A DNA stretch of 64,000 bases from Prevotella sp. P6B1. GTDB taxonomy: Bacteria > Bacteroidota > Bacteroidia > Bacteroidales > Bacteroidaceae. The DNA lies in assembly GCF_000702825.1 (NCBI RefSeq), contig NZ_JNKF01000010.1, forward strand, positions 62,001 to 126,000, given 5' to 3'. The notes under the pieces are model-generated. The model was not told where the DNA came from. It worked only from the letters and a program-made list of their open reading frames with translations, and searched no databases. Positions 18,629-25,954 of the stretch are shown in pieces. The first letter of the stretch is position 1; every line of letters begins with the position of its first letter. The position numbers and the translations under genes are program-made.

Positions 18629-20017
18629 ATGAAAACGATATATAGCATTATCTGCGCAATATGCATCGTATGCGGGCTCACCGCTTGTAACGATGATCAT
18701 ACGGGCAGCATCGACGTAAGCGGTTCATGCTTGGTTGAGAAGTTTGTCCTGAACGGACAATACGAAGGTACCATCAACACAGAGAAGCGACTGGTAAAAG
18801 TAAAAGTGCCCGTAGATTTCGCCCAGAAGGGTGATATGGAGATAACAAGTCTGACAGTATCTGCTGGCGCACAGACCAATATGAAGGTGGGCGACCACAT
18901 CAACTTTGATGCCGATCGCAATCTTCACATCAGCAATGGCGACCTGGTGATGGACTATCAGGTAAGCGTGAGAAACGACGAGGCGCTGATGTCACTCTTC
19001 ATCCTTGAGGGCGTGAAAGGTGCCATCAACCAGCAGGACAAGACTATCACCGTAAGCGTGATGGCCAACAGCGGTATCGACCTTAGCAATGCTACTTTCG
19101 AAGTTGAATGCAGCGAGGATGCTACCTGTAGTCCCGCTAGCGGCACTAAGGGCAACTTCACTGAGCCGTTCCAGATTACACTTAACGACAATACTGCTAC
19201 TACAGTTTATACGGTTTACGTAACACTGATTGAGGATCCTATCGCACTGTTTGTTGGCGATGCTGAAAACATCGAACTGCTGAACGATGAGGAGAAGGCT
19301 GCTGCCAAGTGGCTCACTGGTAACATTGCAAGTGCAGCCTACGCATCATGGAGCGATGTAGCTGGCGGAAATATCTCACTCGAGAAATGTAAGCTGATAT
19401 TCTTCCACCGTCATTGTTCATCATACGGCAACTACAACGGATTTGCTGAGGCTGAGCAGGGTGCTATGACAGCACTGGCCAAGATGAAGGAATACTGGCA
19501 GAAGGGTGGCGCATTCGTACTGGGTCGTAGCGCGGTGAACTACGCTATCGCACTGGGTGCTATGCCTGAGGACGCTTATCCAAACAATGTTTGGGGCGGC
19601 GGAGGCGGCGAAGGCTCCGACCTGATGGGCGACGATCCTTGGCATACATTTGCCTACGACATCACTCACCCACTATGGAATAACCTCAAGACCTATCCAG
19701 GTGCGCCTGACAAAGCTATCTACACACTCGATAAGGATTACACTATTTGTAACACCACATCGCAGTATGGATTCTGGGATACTTATCAGGGTGGTAAGGA
19801 TGCTATGGAAGCTAAGACTGGTGGTCGCGCTCTGACTGGCGACAACAGCGTGAACGCATGGGAGTTGAAGGCTGCTAACGGCGAGTTTGGTAAGGGTGGT
19901 ATCATCTGTCTTGGCTCAGGTCTCTACGACTGGAACTCTCCTACTCCATACGAGTCTAACTATCACGACAACATGGGCACTATCCTGCTCAACGCATTCA
20001 ATTATCTAACCAAATAA
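18629..20017 (+). CDS. Surface glycan-binding lipoprotein, DUF4960/BT1761-like
   Basis: The 462-aa lipoprotein has signal MKTIYSIICAICIV ending LTAC. Two immunoglobulin-like segments (about 30-120 and 121-200, the second ending TTVYTVYVTLIE) precede a globular C-terminal domain (210-462) with conserved KLIFFHRHCSSYG, GGAFVLGRSAVNYA and GKGGIICLGSGLYDW. It stands in the operon position held by the levan-binding protein BT1761 of B. thetaiotaomicron, so a role in holding fructan at the surface is likely. The DUF4960 name is from memory of the family and the ligand is inferred. Confidence 0.75.
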   Translation: MKTIYSIICAICIVCGLTACNDDHTGSIDVSGSCLVEKFVLNGQYEGTINTEKRLVKVKVPVDFAQKGDMEITSLTVSAGAQTNMKVGDHINFDADRNLHISNGDLVMDYQVSVRNDEALMSLFILEGVKGAINQQDKTITVSVMANSGIDLSNATFEVECSEDATCSPASGTKGNFTEPFQITLNDNTATTVYTVYVTLIEDPIALFVGDAENIELLNDEEKAAAKWLTGNIASAAYASWSDVAGGNISLEKCKLIFFHRHCSSYGNYNGFAEAEQGAMTALAKMKEYWQKGGAFVLGRSAVNYAIALGAMPEDAYPNNVWGGGGGEGSDLMGDDPWHTFAYDITHPLWNNLKTYPGAPDKAIYTLDKDYTICNTTSQYGFWDTYQGGKDAMEAKTGGRALTGDNSVNAWELKAANGEFGKGGIICLGSGLYDWNSPTPYESNYHDNMGTILLNAFNYLTK

Positions 20018-20032
20018 AAAAAACTGTAAGTT

Positions 20033-21631
20033 ATGAAGACAATGATATATTCAGTATTCGCACTCATGCTGTCAGCCTCTGTGCTGACGGCGTGCAGCGA
20101 CGAGGAGTTCAGCGGCGATCCCGCAAAGGACTGGAACGGCACAACCACATTCTTCGCTTCGACTGATGCTGCCGGCTTTGGCACATTCTATACACCAGCT
20201 GTAGGCCGTGTAGGCGACCCCATGCCTTTCTACGATCAGAAGAGCGGCGACTTCAAGGTGCTCTACCTGCAGGAGTTCATCAACAACATGACTTATCGCT
20301 TCCACCCCATTTGGGCTGTATCTACCAAGGATGGTGCTAACTACGAGTCGCTGGGCGAGTTGCTGGCATACGGTGCTAACGACTATCAGCAGGATGCGGC
20401 ACTGGGTACAGGTTGCGCATACGAGAAGGATGGTACATATTATATCTACTACACAGGTCACAACGGCAACTGCAAGAACCGCGAAGTGGTGATGCGTGCA
20501 ACATCTACCGACTTTAAGACCTGGACTAAGGACGAACTTTGGACTCTGAATGGTCCTGACTATGGTTACTCTGGTAATGACTTCCGCGATCCACAGATAT
20601 TCGTAGCCGACGACAACCTCTATCACATGGTTATCTCTACCTATCCTAATGGTGGTGGCGACCCTGTATTTGCTGAGTTCAAGTCGAACGACATGAAAAA
20701 CTGGGAGCACGTAGGCCGTATCCGTATGATTTGGGACCGTATGCTGGAGTGTCCTGACATCTTCAAGATGGGCGACTACTGGTATATCGTGTTCAGCGAG
20801 AGCTATCGCGCCAACTGGAGCCGTAAGGTTAAGTATATGGTAGCCTCAACCTATGAGGAACTGAAGAACTGTCTCAATGACGGACCAAAGTGGGCTCCTG
20901 ACGGACACGAGGGTGTGCTCGACAGTCGTTCACTCTATGCCGCCAAGACAGCCTCTAATGGTACAGATCGTTACATCTGGGGATGGTGTCCATTCCGTTC
21001 TGGTAGCGATATTCACGAGAAGAACACCAACGTAGGTGCTGGCGACGGCAACGAGCCCAACTGGAGTGGTGCATTGGTTTGCCACAAGGTTATACAACAT
21101 AACGATGGTACACTTACTCTGGGTGCAGTGCCTGCAATGGCAGCCAAATATAATCAGACAGTTAACGCTACAGTGATGGAATCGAATGGCTACAACAATG
21201 GTTCACTGAGTGGCGATGGAGCATACGTACTCTACAACCGTCTGGGCACAGCCAACCACATCTCGTTCACTGTTAAGACTTCGAACAACTGGGATAAGTT
21301 TGGTGTATCATTTGTACGCGGTACTGATTCGAAGAAATACTATACAATGGTTGTTAACCCCGAGTGGGAAGATGGCCGCAAGATTAACCTCGAGCAGGAA
21401 GGCGAGGAAGGCAAGGGCTTCATCGAGGCTGCCGATGGTTATAACTTCGCACGCCCCAGTGACAATGTCTACAACATCGACATCTACACAGATAACAGCG
21501 TCCTGACACTTTACATCAACGATGTATGCGCCTACACCCAGCGCATCTACGGCATCCAGAAAAACTGCTGGAGCATCAACAACTACGGCGGTTCAATCAC
21601 AGTTAGCGACGTGAAGGTTAGTCAGCAATAA
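20033..21631 (+). CDS. Surface GH32 lipoprotein, probable endo-fructanase
   Basis: The protein is 532 aa with lipobox LTAC (Cys21). It has a five-bladed GH32 propeller (about 40-370) and a C-terminal beta-sandwich (about 375-532). The three GH32 carboxylates can be placed: Asp62 in VGDPMPF (nucleophile, replacing the usual WMNDPNG block), Asp186 in FRDPQ (transition-state stabiliser) and Glu239 in LECPD (acid/base). It hydrolyses beta-fructan; the lipoprotein signal and place beside SusCD argue for a surface endo-enzyme (BT1760-type levanase role). Levan versus inulin cannot be decided. It is the last gene of operon 1, 15 bp after the binding protein. Confidence 0.86.
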   Translation: MKTMIYSVFALMLSASVLTACSDEEFSGDPAKDWNGTTTFFASTDAAGFGTFYTPAVGRVGDPMPFYDQKSGDFKVLYLQEFINNMTYRFHPIWAVSTKDGANYESLGELLAYGANDYQQDAALGTGCAYEKDGTYYIYYTGHNGNCKNREVVMRATSTDFKTWTKDELWTLNGPDYGYSGNDFRDPQIFVADDNLYHMVISTYPNGGGDPVFAEFKSNDMKNWEHVGRIRMIWDRMLECPDIFKMGDYWYIVFSESYRANWSRKVKYMVASTYEELKNCLNDGPKWAPDGHEGVLDSRSLYAAKTASNGTDRYIWGWCPFRSGSDIHEKNTNVGAGDGNEPNWSGALVCHKVIQHNDGTLTLGAVPAMAAKYNQTVNATVMESNGYNNGSLSGDGAYVLYNRLGTANHISFTVKTSNNWDKFGVSFVRGTDSKKYYTMVVNPEWEDGRKINLEQEGEEGKGFIEAADGYNFARPSDNVYNIDIYTDNSVLTLYINDVCAYTQRIYGIQKNCWSINNYGGSITVSDVKVSQQ

Positions 21632-21733
21632 AATACAGCGAATGTTTTTAGTTAGTTATTGTATTAGGTTCATAATGTAATTAATTGGTTAAATTTAGTT
21701 GGTAAGGTAATGGATTGATTCAAAGTAAGAACG

Positions 21734-21762
21734 GTGCGGCTCGTGAGAGTCGCACATTTTTT
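21734..21762 (+). terminator. Terminator of fructan operon 1
   Basis: A 9-bp stem (21734-21742 with 21747-21755, one G-T pair), GTGA loop, then TTTTTT. It lies about 100 nt after the GH32 stop, leaving a long 3' untranslated region. Confidence 0.88.
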
Positions 21763-21806
21763 ATTGAAGTGTAGTATTTGCAAAGTAGTTAGAAAACAAT
21801 TGCACG

Positions 21807-21836
21807 CTAAGTACTTTGCAATTGAAAAGTACTTAG
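21807..21836. repeat. 11-bp inverted repeat in the long intergenic gap
   Basis: CTAAGTACTTT (21807-21817) and its perfect inverse (21826-21836) enclose an 8-nt spacer. No T-run follows, so it is not a classical terminator. It may be a protein site or part of the repeat cluster that follows. Confidence 0.6.
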
Positions 21837-21884
21837 AGAAAAATGGCATATGATTGCAAGCGTATAAAAGCTTACCTTTTAGCC

Positions 21885-21950
21885 TGCAAAAGTATAACTT
21901 TTAAACTGCAAAAGTATACCTTTTAGCCCCCAAAAGCATACCTTTAAGAC
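21885..21950 (+). repeat. Three tandem 22-bp repeats
   Basis: Units at 21885-21906, 21907-21928 and 21929-21950 share the pattern TGCAAAAGTATACCTTTTA, with a few substitutions. Each holds a near-palindrome AAAAG-TATAC-CTTTT. A partial fourth unit precedes at 21855-21884. It fills the gap between two operons of the locus and encodes nothing. Confidence 0.8.
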
Positions 21951-21965
21951 TATAACCTATCATTT

Positions 21966-22061
21966 ATCGTTCATTACACAGAAAAAATGTTGCAATGAAC
22001 GATTATTCTTATTGTTTGAAACATTATTTATAGGTTATACGCACAATTTGTACTACTTTTG
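21966..22061 (+). promoter_or_regulatory. Fructan operon 2 promoter and candidate AraC-type operator
   Basis: The -7 box is TACTTTTG at 22054-22061, with no TTTG at -33. Upstream: CGTTCA at 21968, TGAACG at 21996 and TGAAAC at 22017, at offsets 0, +28, +49 and +86 (to -7), identical to operon 1. ATCGTTCATT and AATGAACGAT also form a perfect 10-bp inverted repeat. Confidence 0.65.
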
Positions 22062-22091
22062 CAGCAGAAAATCTAAAAACGTACAATCAGA

Positions 22092-23762
22092 ATGAATAGC
22101 AAAATGAGAAGAACGGTAATGATGGCGGTGGCAGCCGTACTGACCTCTGCATCGGCGATGGCCCAAGTAACACCGATGGTGCTGGGCGAGAAGCATGCCA
22201 TGCTGCGAGTGGAACAACCAACCAAGTACTTACTGCTGCCCGTACAGGAGACTGAGGACATTGCGGCTATAGCCGTGGTGAACGGGAAGAACGAGATGAC
22301 ACAGCGCATCAATGTGAAGCTGGCAGTAGATCGCGTAGATTATTACGTGCCCTACGAGTTGAAGGATGCCCAGCTGCTCGACATCGAGTTTCATGGCGAC
22401 CGCCGTCTGAAAGGTGCCGTAGGCGAGTTTGCCTGTTGGAAGGAAATCAAGTATAGCGATACCTTCGACACCACCAATCGCGAGCGCTTCCGCCCAGTAT
22501 ATCATCATACTCCCGTATACGGTTGGATGAATGACCCGAATGGCATGTTCTACAAAGATGGTGTATGGCATCTCTTCTATCAGTACAACCCTTATGGTTC
22601 ACAATGGGAGAACATGCACTGGGGCCACTCTACGTCGAAAGACCTGGTGCATTGGGAAGCACAGCCACAGACATTCGAGCCCGACTGGTTGGGTAGCATC
22701 TTCAGTGGCTCATGTATCACCAACGGAGATGATGTAGTAGCCTTCTACACCTCAGCCGGTCACCACCAGACACAGTCGATGGCCATATCAAAAGACGGTG
22801 GAATGACATTCAAGAAATATGAAGGAAACCCTATACTGACCAGCGACAAGCCCGACTTCCGCGACCCCAATGTGTTCTGGTTTGAGGGCACCAAGCGCTG
22901 GGTGATGATCCTGGCAGTGGGTCAGGAGATGCAGCTCTACTCGTCAGAGAACCTAAAAGACTGGAAATACGAGTCAGCTTTCGGTCAGGAGTATGGCAAT
23001 CACGGCGGCGTGTGGGAATGTCCTGACCTCATGAAGATCAACAATAAGTGGGTGCTCATCTGCAACATCAACCCCGGTGGTCCATTCGGAGGTAGTGCCA
23101 CACAGTACTTCGTGGGGCAGTTCGACGGGCATAAGTTTACCTGCGAGTCGATGCCAAAGGTTACCAAGTGGATGGATTATGGTAAGGATCATTACGCTAC
23201 CGTATCGTTCTATAACGCACCTGAGGAACGTCATGTGGTACTGGCATGGATGAGCAACTGGCAGTATGCCAATCAGGTACCTACCAAGCAATACCGCTCG
23301 GCCAACAGTATCCCCCGCGACCTCGGACTGTTCAACTATGGCGAGGAGACTTATGTAAGCGTAGTTCCATCGAAGGAGATGCTGGCCATGCGTGGCGCCA
23401 AAGTGAAGAAGCCTACTGAGGCTTGCGAGATTGTGGTGGACGTGAAGAATCAGGCCGAGATTGTGCTCTCGAATACCAAGGGCGAGCAGGTGGTGATGGT
23501 TTACGACGGACAGCGACAGAGTTTCAGCATGGACCGTACGAAGAGTGGCGACGTGAGCTTCAGTGAGGCTTTTGCATGCACATCTATCGCTCCTACCTAT
23601 GGACATATCAAACAGCTGCGATTGTTTATCGACCGCTGCTCTATCGAGGCCTTCGATGCAGAAGGAAAGATGGCTATGACAAACCTGGTATTCCCATCAG
23701 AACCTTATAATAGTATTAAGGTGAAGGGCGGAAAAGCGACAATATATGAAATTAAGAATTAA
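22092..23762 (+). CDS. GH32 exo-beta-fructosidase (periplasmic)
   Basis: The 556-aa protein has a signal peptide ending SAMAQ without a lipobox cysteine, so it is probably periplasmic. A beta-rich N-terminal extension (26-130) precedes a canonical GH32 propeller: nucleophile Asp148 in GWMNDPNG, Asp258 in FRDPN and acid/base Glu309 in WECPD, then a C-terminal beta-sandwich. It should release fructose from imported fructo-oligosaccharides or sucrose. It heads operon 2 with the importer and kinase (31 and 6 bp gaps). An in-frame ATG at 22104 is an alternative start. Confidence 0.93.
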   Translation: MNSKMRRTVMMAVAAVLTSASAMAQVTPMVLGEKHAMLRVEQPTKYLLLPVQETEDIAAIAVVNGKNEMTQRINVKLAVDRVDYYVPYELKDAQLLDIEFHGDRRLKGAVGEFACWKEIKYSDTFDTTNRERFRPVYHHTPVYGWMNDPNGMFYKDGVWHLFYQYNPYGSQWENMHWGHSTSKDLVHWEAQPQTFEPDWLGSIFSGSCITNGDDVVAFYTSAGHHQTQSMAISKDGGMTFKKYEGNPILTSDKPDFRDPNVFWFEGTKRWVMILAVGQEMQLYSSENLKDWKYESAFGQEYGNHGGVWECPDLMKINNKWVLICNINPGGPFGGSATQYFVGQFDGHKFTCESMPKVTKWMDYGKDHYATVSFYNAPEERHVVLAWMSNWQYANQVPTKQYRSANSIPRDLGLFNYGEETYVSVVPSKEMLAMRGAKVKKPTEACEIVVDVKNQAEIVLSNTKGEQVVMVYDGQRQSFSMDRTKSGDVSFSEAFACTSIAPTYGHIKQLRLFIDRCSIEAFDAEGKMAMTNLVFPSEPYNSIKVKGGKATIYEIKN

Positions 23763-23779
23763 AAATTAAGAATTTAGAG
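23759..23779 (+). repeat. AT-rich dispersed repeat, copy 2
   Basis: Identical to 18599-18619. It begins at the stop of the GH32 gene and fills most of the gap before the importer gene. Confidence 0.6.
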
Positions 23780-23792
23780 AAAAGTTAGTAAT

Positions 23793-24944
23793 ATGAAGAA
23801 ATTTGCTTTGATCCCCGTGATGTTCTGCTTTTTCGCCATGGGATTTGTCGACCTGGTGGGCATTGCATCGAACTATGTGAAGGAAGACCTGCAGCTGACA
23901 GACAGCGTGGCCAACATCTTCCCGTCGCTCGTATTCTTCTGGTTCCTGATCTTCAGTGTACCTACAGGCATGCTGATGAACAAGATCGGACGAAAGAACA
24001 CTGTATTGCTATCGCTCGGCGTGACTATCGTATCGCTGCTTCTTCCTCTGTTTGGCGAGAACTTCGGCATAATGCTCTGCGCATTCTCACTGCTTGGAAT
24101 TGGTAACGCACTGATGCAGACATCGCTTAACCCACTGGTATCAACCGTGATGGGCGGAGGAAACTTGGCATCGACACTCACCTTCGGACAGTTTATCAAG
24201 GCCATCGCCTCGTTTCTGGCACCATATCTGGCCATGTGGGGCGCCACACAGGTTCTGCCTTCGTTCGGCTACGACTGGCGAGTGCTGTTTATGATCTACT
24301 TTGTGGTGGGCATTCTGGCTGCAGCGCTACTGGCAATTACTCCTATCGAAGAAGAACAGACGTCAGGCAATGCTTCTACATTTACAGACTGTCTGAAGCT
24401 GCTGGGCACACCTATCGTACTGCTATCGTTCTTTGGTATCATGTGCCATGTAGGAATCGACGTGGGCACCAACACCACAGCCCCGAAGATACTGATGGAG
24501 CGACTGGGACTGACACTTAACGACGCAGCATTTGCAACCAGTCTGTACTTCATCTTCCGTACCATCGGCTGTCTGACAGGCTCTTTCTTCCTGCGTGTAT
24601 TGCCTAATCGTACCTTCTTTGTGATTAGCGTAGTGATGATGGCACTATCAATGTGCGGACTGTTCATCGGCACTGAGAAGTGGATACTCTACACAGCCAT
24701 CGCACTGGTGGGCTATGGCAACTCCAACATCTTCTCAATCTGTTTTGCACAGGCTCTGACAGCAATGCCACAGAAGCAGAACGAGGTATCAGGATTGATG
24801 ATTATGGGACTGTTTGGCGGAACTATCTTCCCACTGCTGATGGGATTTGCCAGCGACGCCATGGGCCAGGCAGGAGCAGTCATCGTGATGGCTATCGGAG
24901 TGATTTATCTATTTACCTATATTAAAAACGTAAAAAACAACTAA
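23793..24944 (+). CDS. MFS sugar importer (FucP-like), probably fructose:H+ symporter
   Basis: A 383-aa inner-membrane protein with 12 predicted hydrophobic helices. The MFS loop signature (GMLMNKIGRKNTVL) follows helix 2, and FGGTIFPLLMGFASDAMG near helix 10-11 is typical of the FucP/glucose-galactose branch. Position between the exo-GH32 and the fructokinase matches the fructose importer BT1758 of B. thetaiotaomicron. The substrate is inferred from context. Confidence 0.88.
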   Translation: MKKFALIPVMFCFFAMGFVDLVGIASNYVKEDLQLTDSVANIFPSLVFFWFLIFSVPTGMLMNKIGRKNTVLLSLGVTIVSLLLPLFGENFGIMLCAFSLLGIGNALMQTSLNPLVSTVMGGGNLASTLTFGQFIKAIASFLAPYLAMWGATQVLPSFGYDWRVLFMIYFVVGILAAALLAITPIEEEQTSGNASTFTDCLKLLGTPIVLLSFFGIMCHVGIDVGTNTTAPKILMERLGLTLNDAAFATSLYFIFRTIGCLTGSFFLRVLPNRTFFVISVVMMALSMCGLFIGTEKWILYTAIALVGYGNSNIFSICFAQALTAMPQKQNEVSGLMIMGLFGGTIFPLLMGFASDAMGQAGAVIVMAIGVIYLFTYIKNVKNN

Positions 24945-24949
24945 GAATT

Positions 24950-25831
24950 ATGAAGAGATATATCGTAGGCCTCGGAGAGGCTTTGTGGGATGTACTTCCC
25001 GATGGAAAGAAATTAGGTGGTGCACCAGCCAACTTCGCTTATCACGCAGGACAATTCTTAGGCAGCGATAACACCATTGCCATCAGCGCACTGGGTGAGG
25101 ATGCACTGGCAGAGGAGACCATTGAAGCTCTGAAGGAGCACAACTTGAACTACCTGATGCCACGGGTACCCTACCCCACAGGCACTGTACAGGTAACCCT
25201 GACAGGCGATGGTATCCCCACTTACGACATCAAAGAGAACGTGGCATGGGATAATATCCCATTCACAGACGAGATGGACGAGATTGCCAAGAACGCACGT
25301 GCCGTATGCTTCGGATCGTTAGCACAGCGCAACGTGGTATCACGTGAAAACATCCGTAAGTTTCTCGATGCCACCCCAAAAGACTGTTTGAAGATATGCG
25401 ACATCAATCTGCGCCAGCAGTTCTACTCGAAAGAGATACTGGAGGACTCATTCTGTATCTGTGACATCTTGAAGATCAACGACGAAGAGTTAGTGGTTGT
25501 TAGTCGCATGTTCGGTTACGACAGTCTGGATATGCGCGGCACTTGCGAGAAGATAGTTCAGGACTATCACCTGAAGATGCTGGTACTGACCTGCGGCACT
25601 AACGGATCGTATGTATTTACCGACGACGGGCTGACCTCGTTCCAGGATACGCCAAAGGTTGAAGTTGCCGATACGGTAGGTGCAGGCGACTCATTTACAG
25701 GCTCATTCTGTGCTTCAATCATCAACGGAAATCCCGTACAGCAAGCCCATAAAACAGCTGTACAGGTAAGTGCTTACGTATGTACCCAGAACGGTGCGAT
25801 GCCAGTGATTCCCGTAGAACTGAAGAAATAA
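24950..25831 (+). CDS. PfkB-family fructokinase
   Basis: A 293-aa cytoplasmic ribokinase-fold sugar kinase. The N-terminal signature GGAPANFAYHAGQFLG and the C-terminal catalytic DTVGAGDSFTGSF (Asp base, anion hole) are intact. It phosphorylates fructose, most likely at O6, giving fructose 6-phosphate for glycolysis. It is the last gene of operon 2, 5 bp after the importer, and is closed by the hairpin at 25876. Confidence 0.92.
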   Translation: MKRYIVGLGEALWDVLPDGKKLGGAPANFAYHAGQFLGSDNTIAISALGEDALAEETIEALKEHNLNYLMPRVPYPTGTVQVTLTGDGIPTYDIKENVAWDNIPFTDEMDEIAKNARAVCFGSLAQRNVVSRENIRKFLDATPKDCLKICDINLRQQFYSKEILEDSFCICDILKINDEELVVVSRMFGYDSLDMRGTCEKIVQDYHLKMLVLTCGTNGSYVFTDDGLTSFQDTPKVEVADTVGAGDSFTGSFCASIINGNPVQQAHKTAVQVSAYVCTQNGAMPVIPVELKK

Positions 25832-25875
25832 AGGCAGTACCCCCAATCTCAGGCAGACATACCATCTGAATGAAT

Positions 25876-25913
25876 AAAAATGGCTGGAAGTTTTGGAGCT
25901 TTCAGCCATTTTT
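25876..25913 (+). terminator. Terminator of fructan operon 2, interleaved with the next promoter
   Basis: A 15-bp stem (25876-25890 with 25899-25913, one G-T pair), 8-nt loop TTTTGGAG, ending in TTTTT. The loop carries the -33 TTTG of the next gene's promoter. Confidence 0.9.
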
Positions 25914-25923
25914 ACTAATTTTG
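25892..25923 (+). promoter_or_regulatory. Promoter of the propeller-type regulator
   Basis: TTTG at 25892-25895, 20 bp, TAATTTTG at 25916-25923: a full consensus, lying within the upstream terminator hairpin. Confidence 0.8.
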
Positions 25924-25954
25924 CACCCGATTACTAATTAATATTACTAAAACA

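Noticed and set aside
21885..21950. CRISPR array
   Set aside because: The 22-bp units are directly adjacent with no spacers and no cas genes are in the window.
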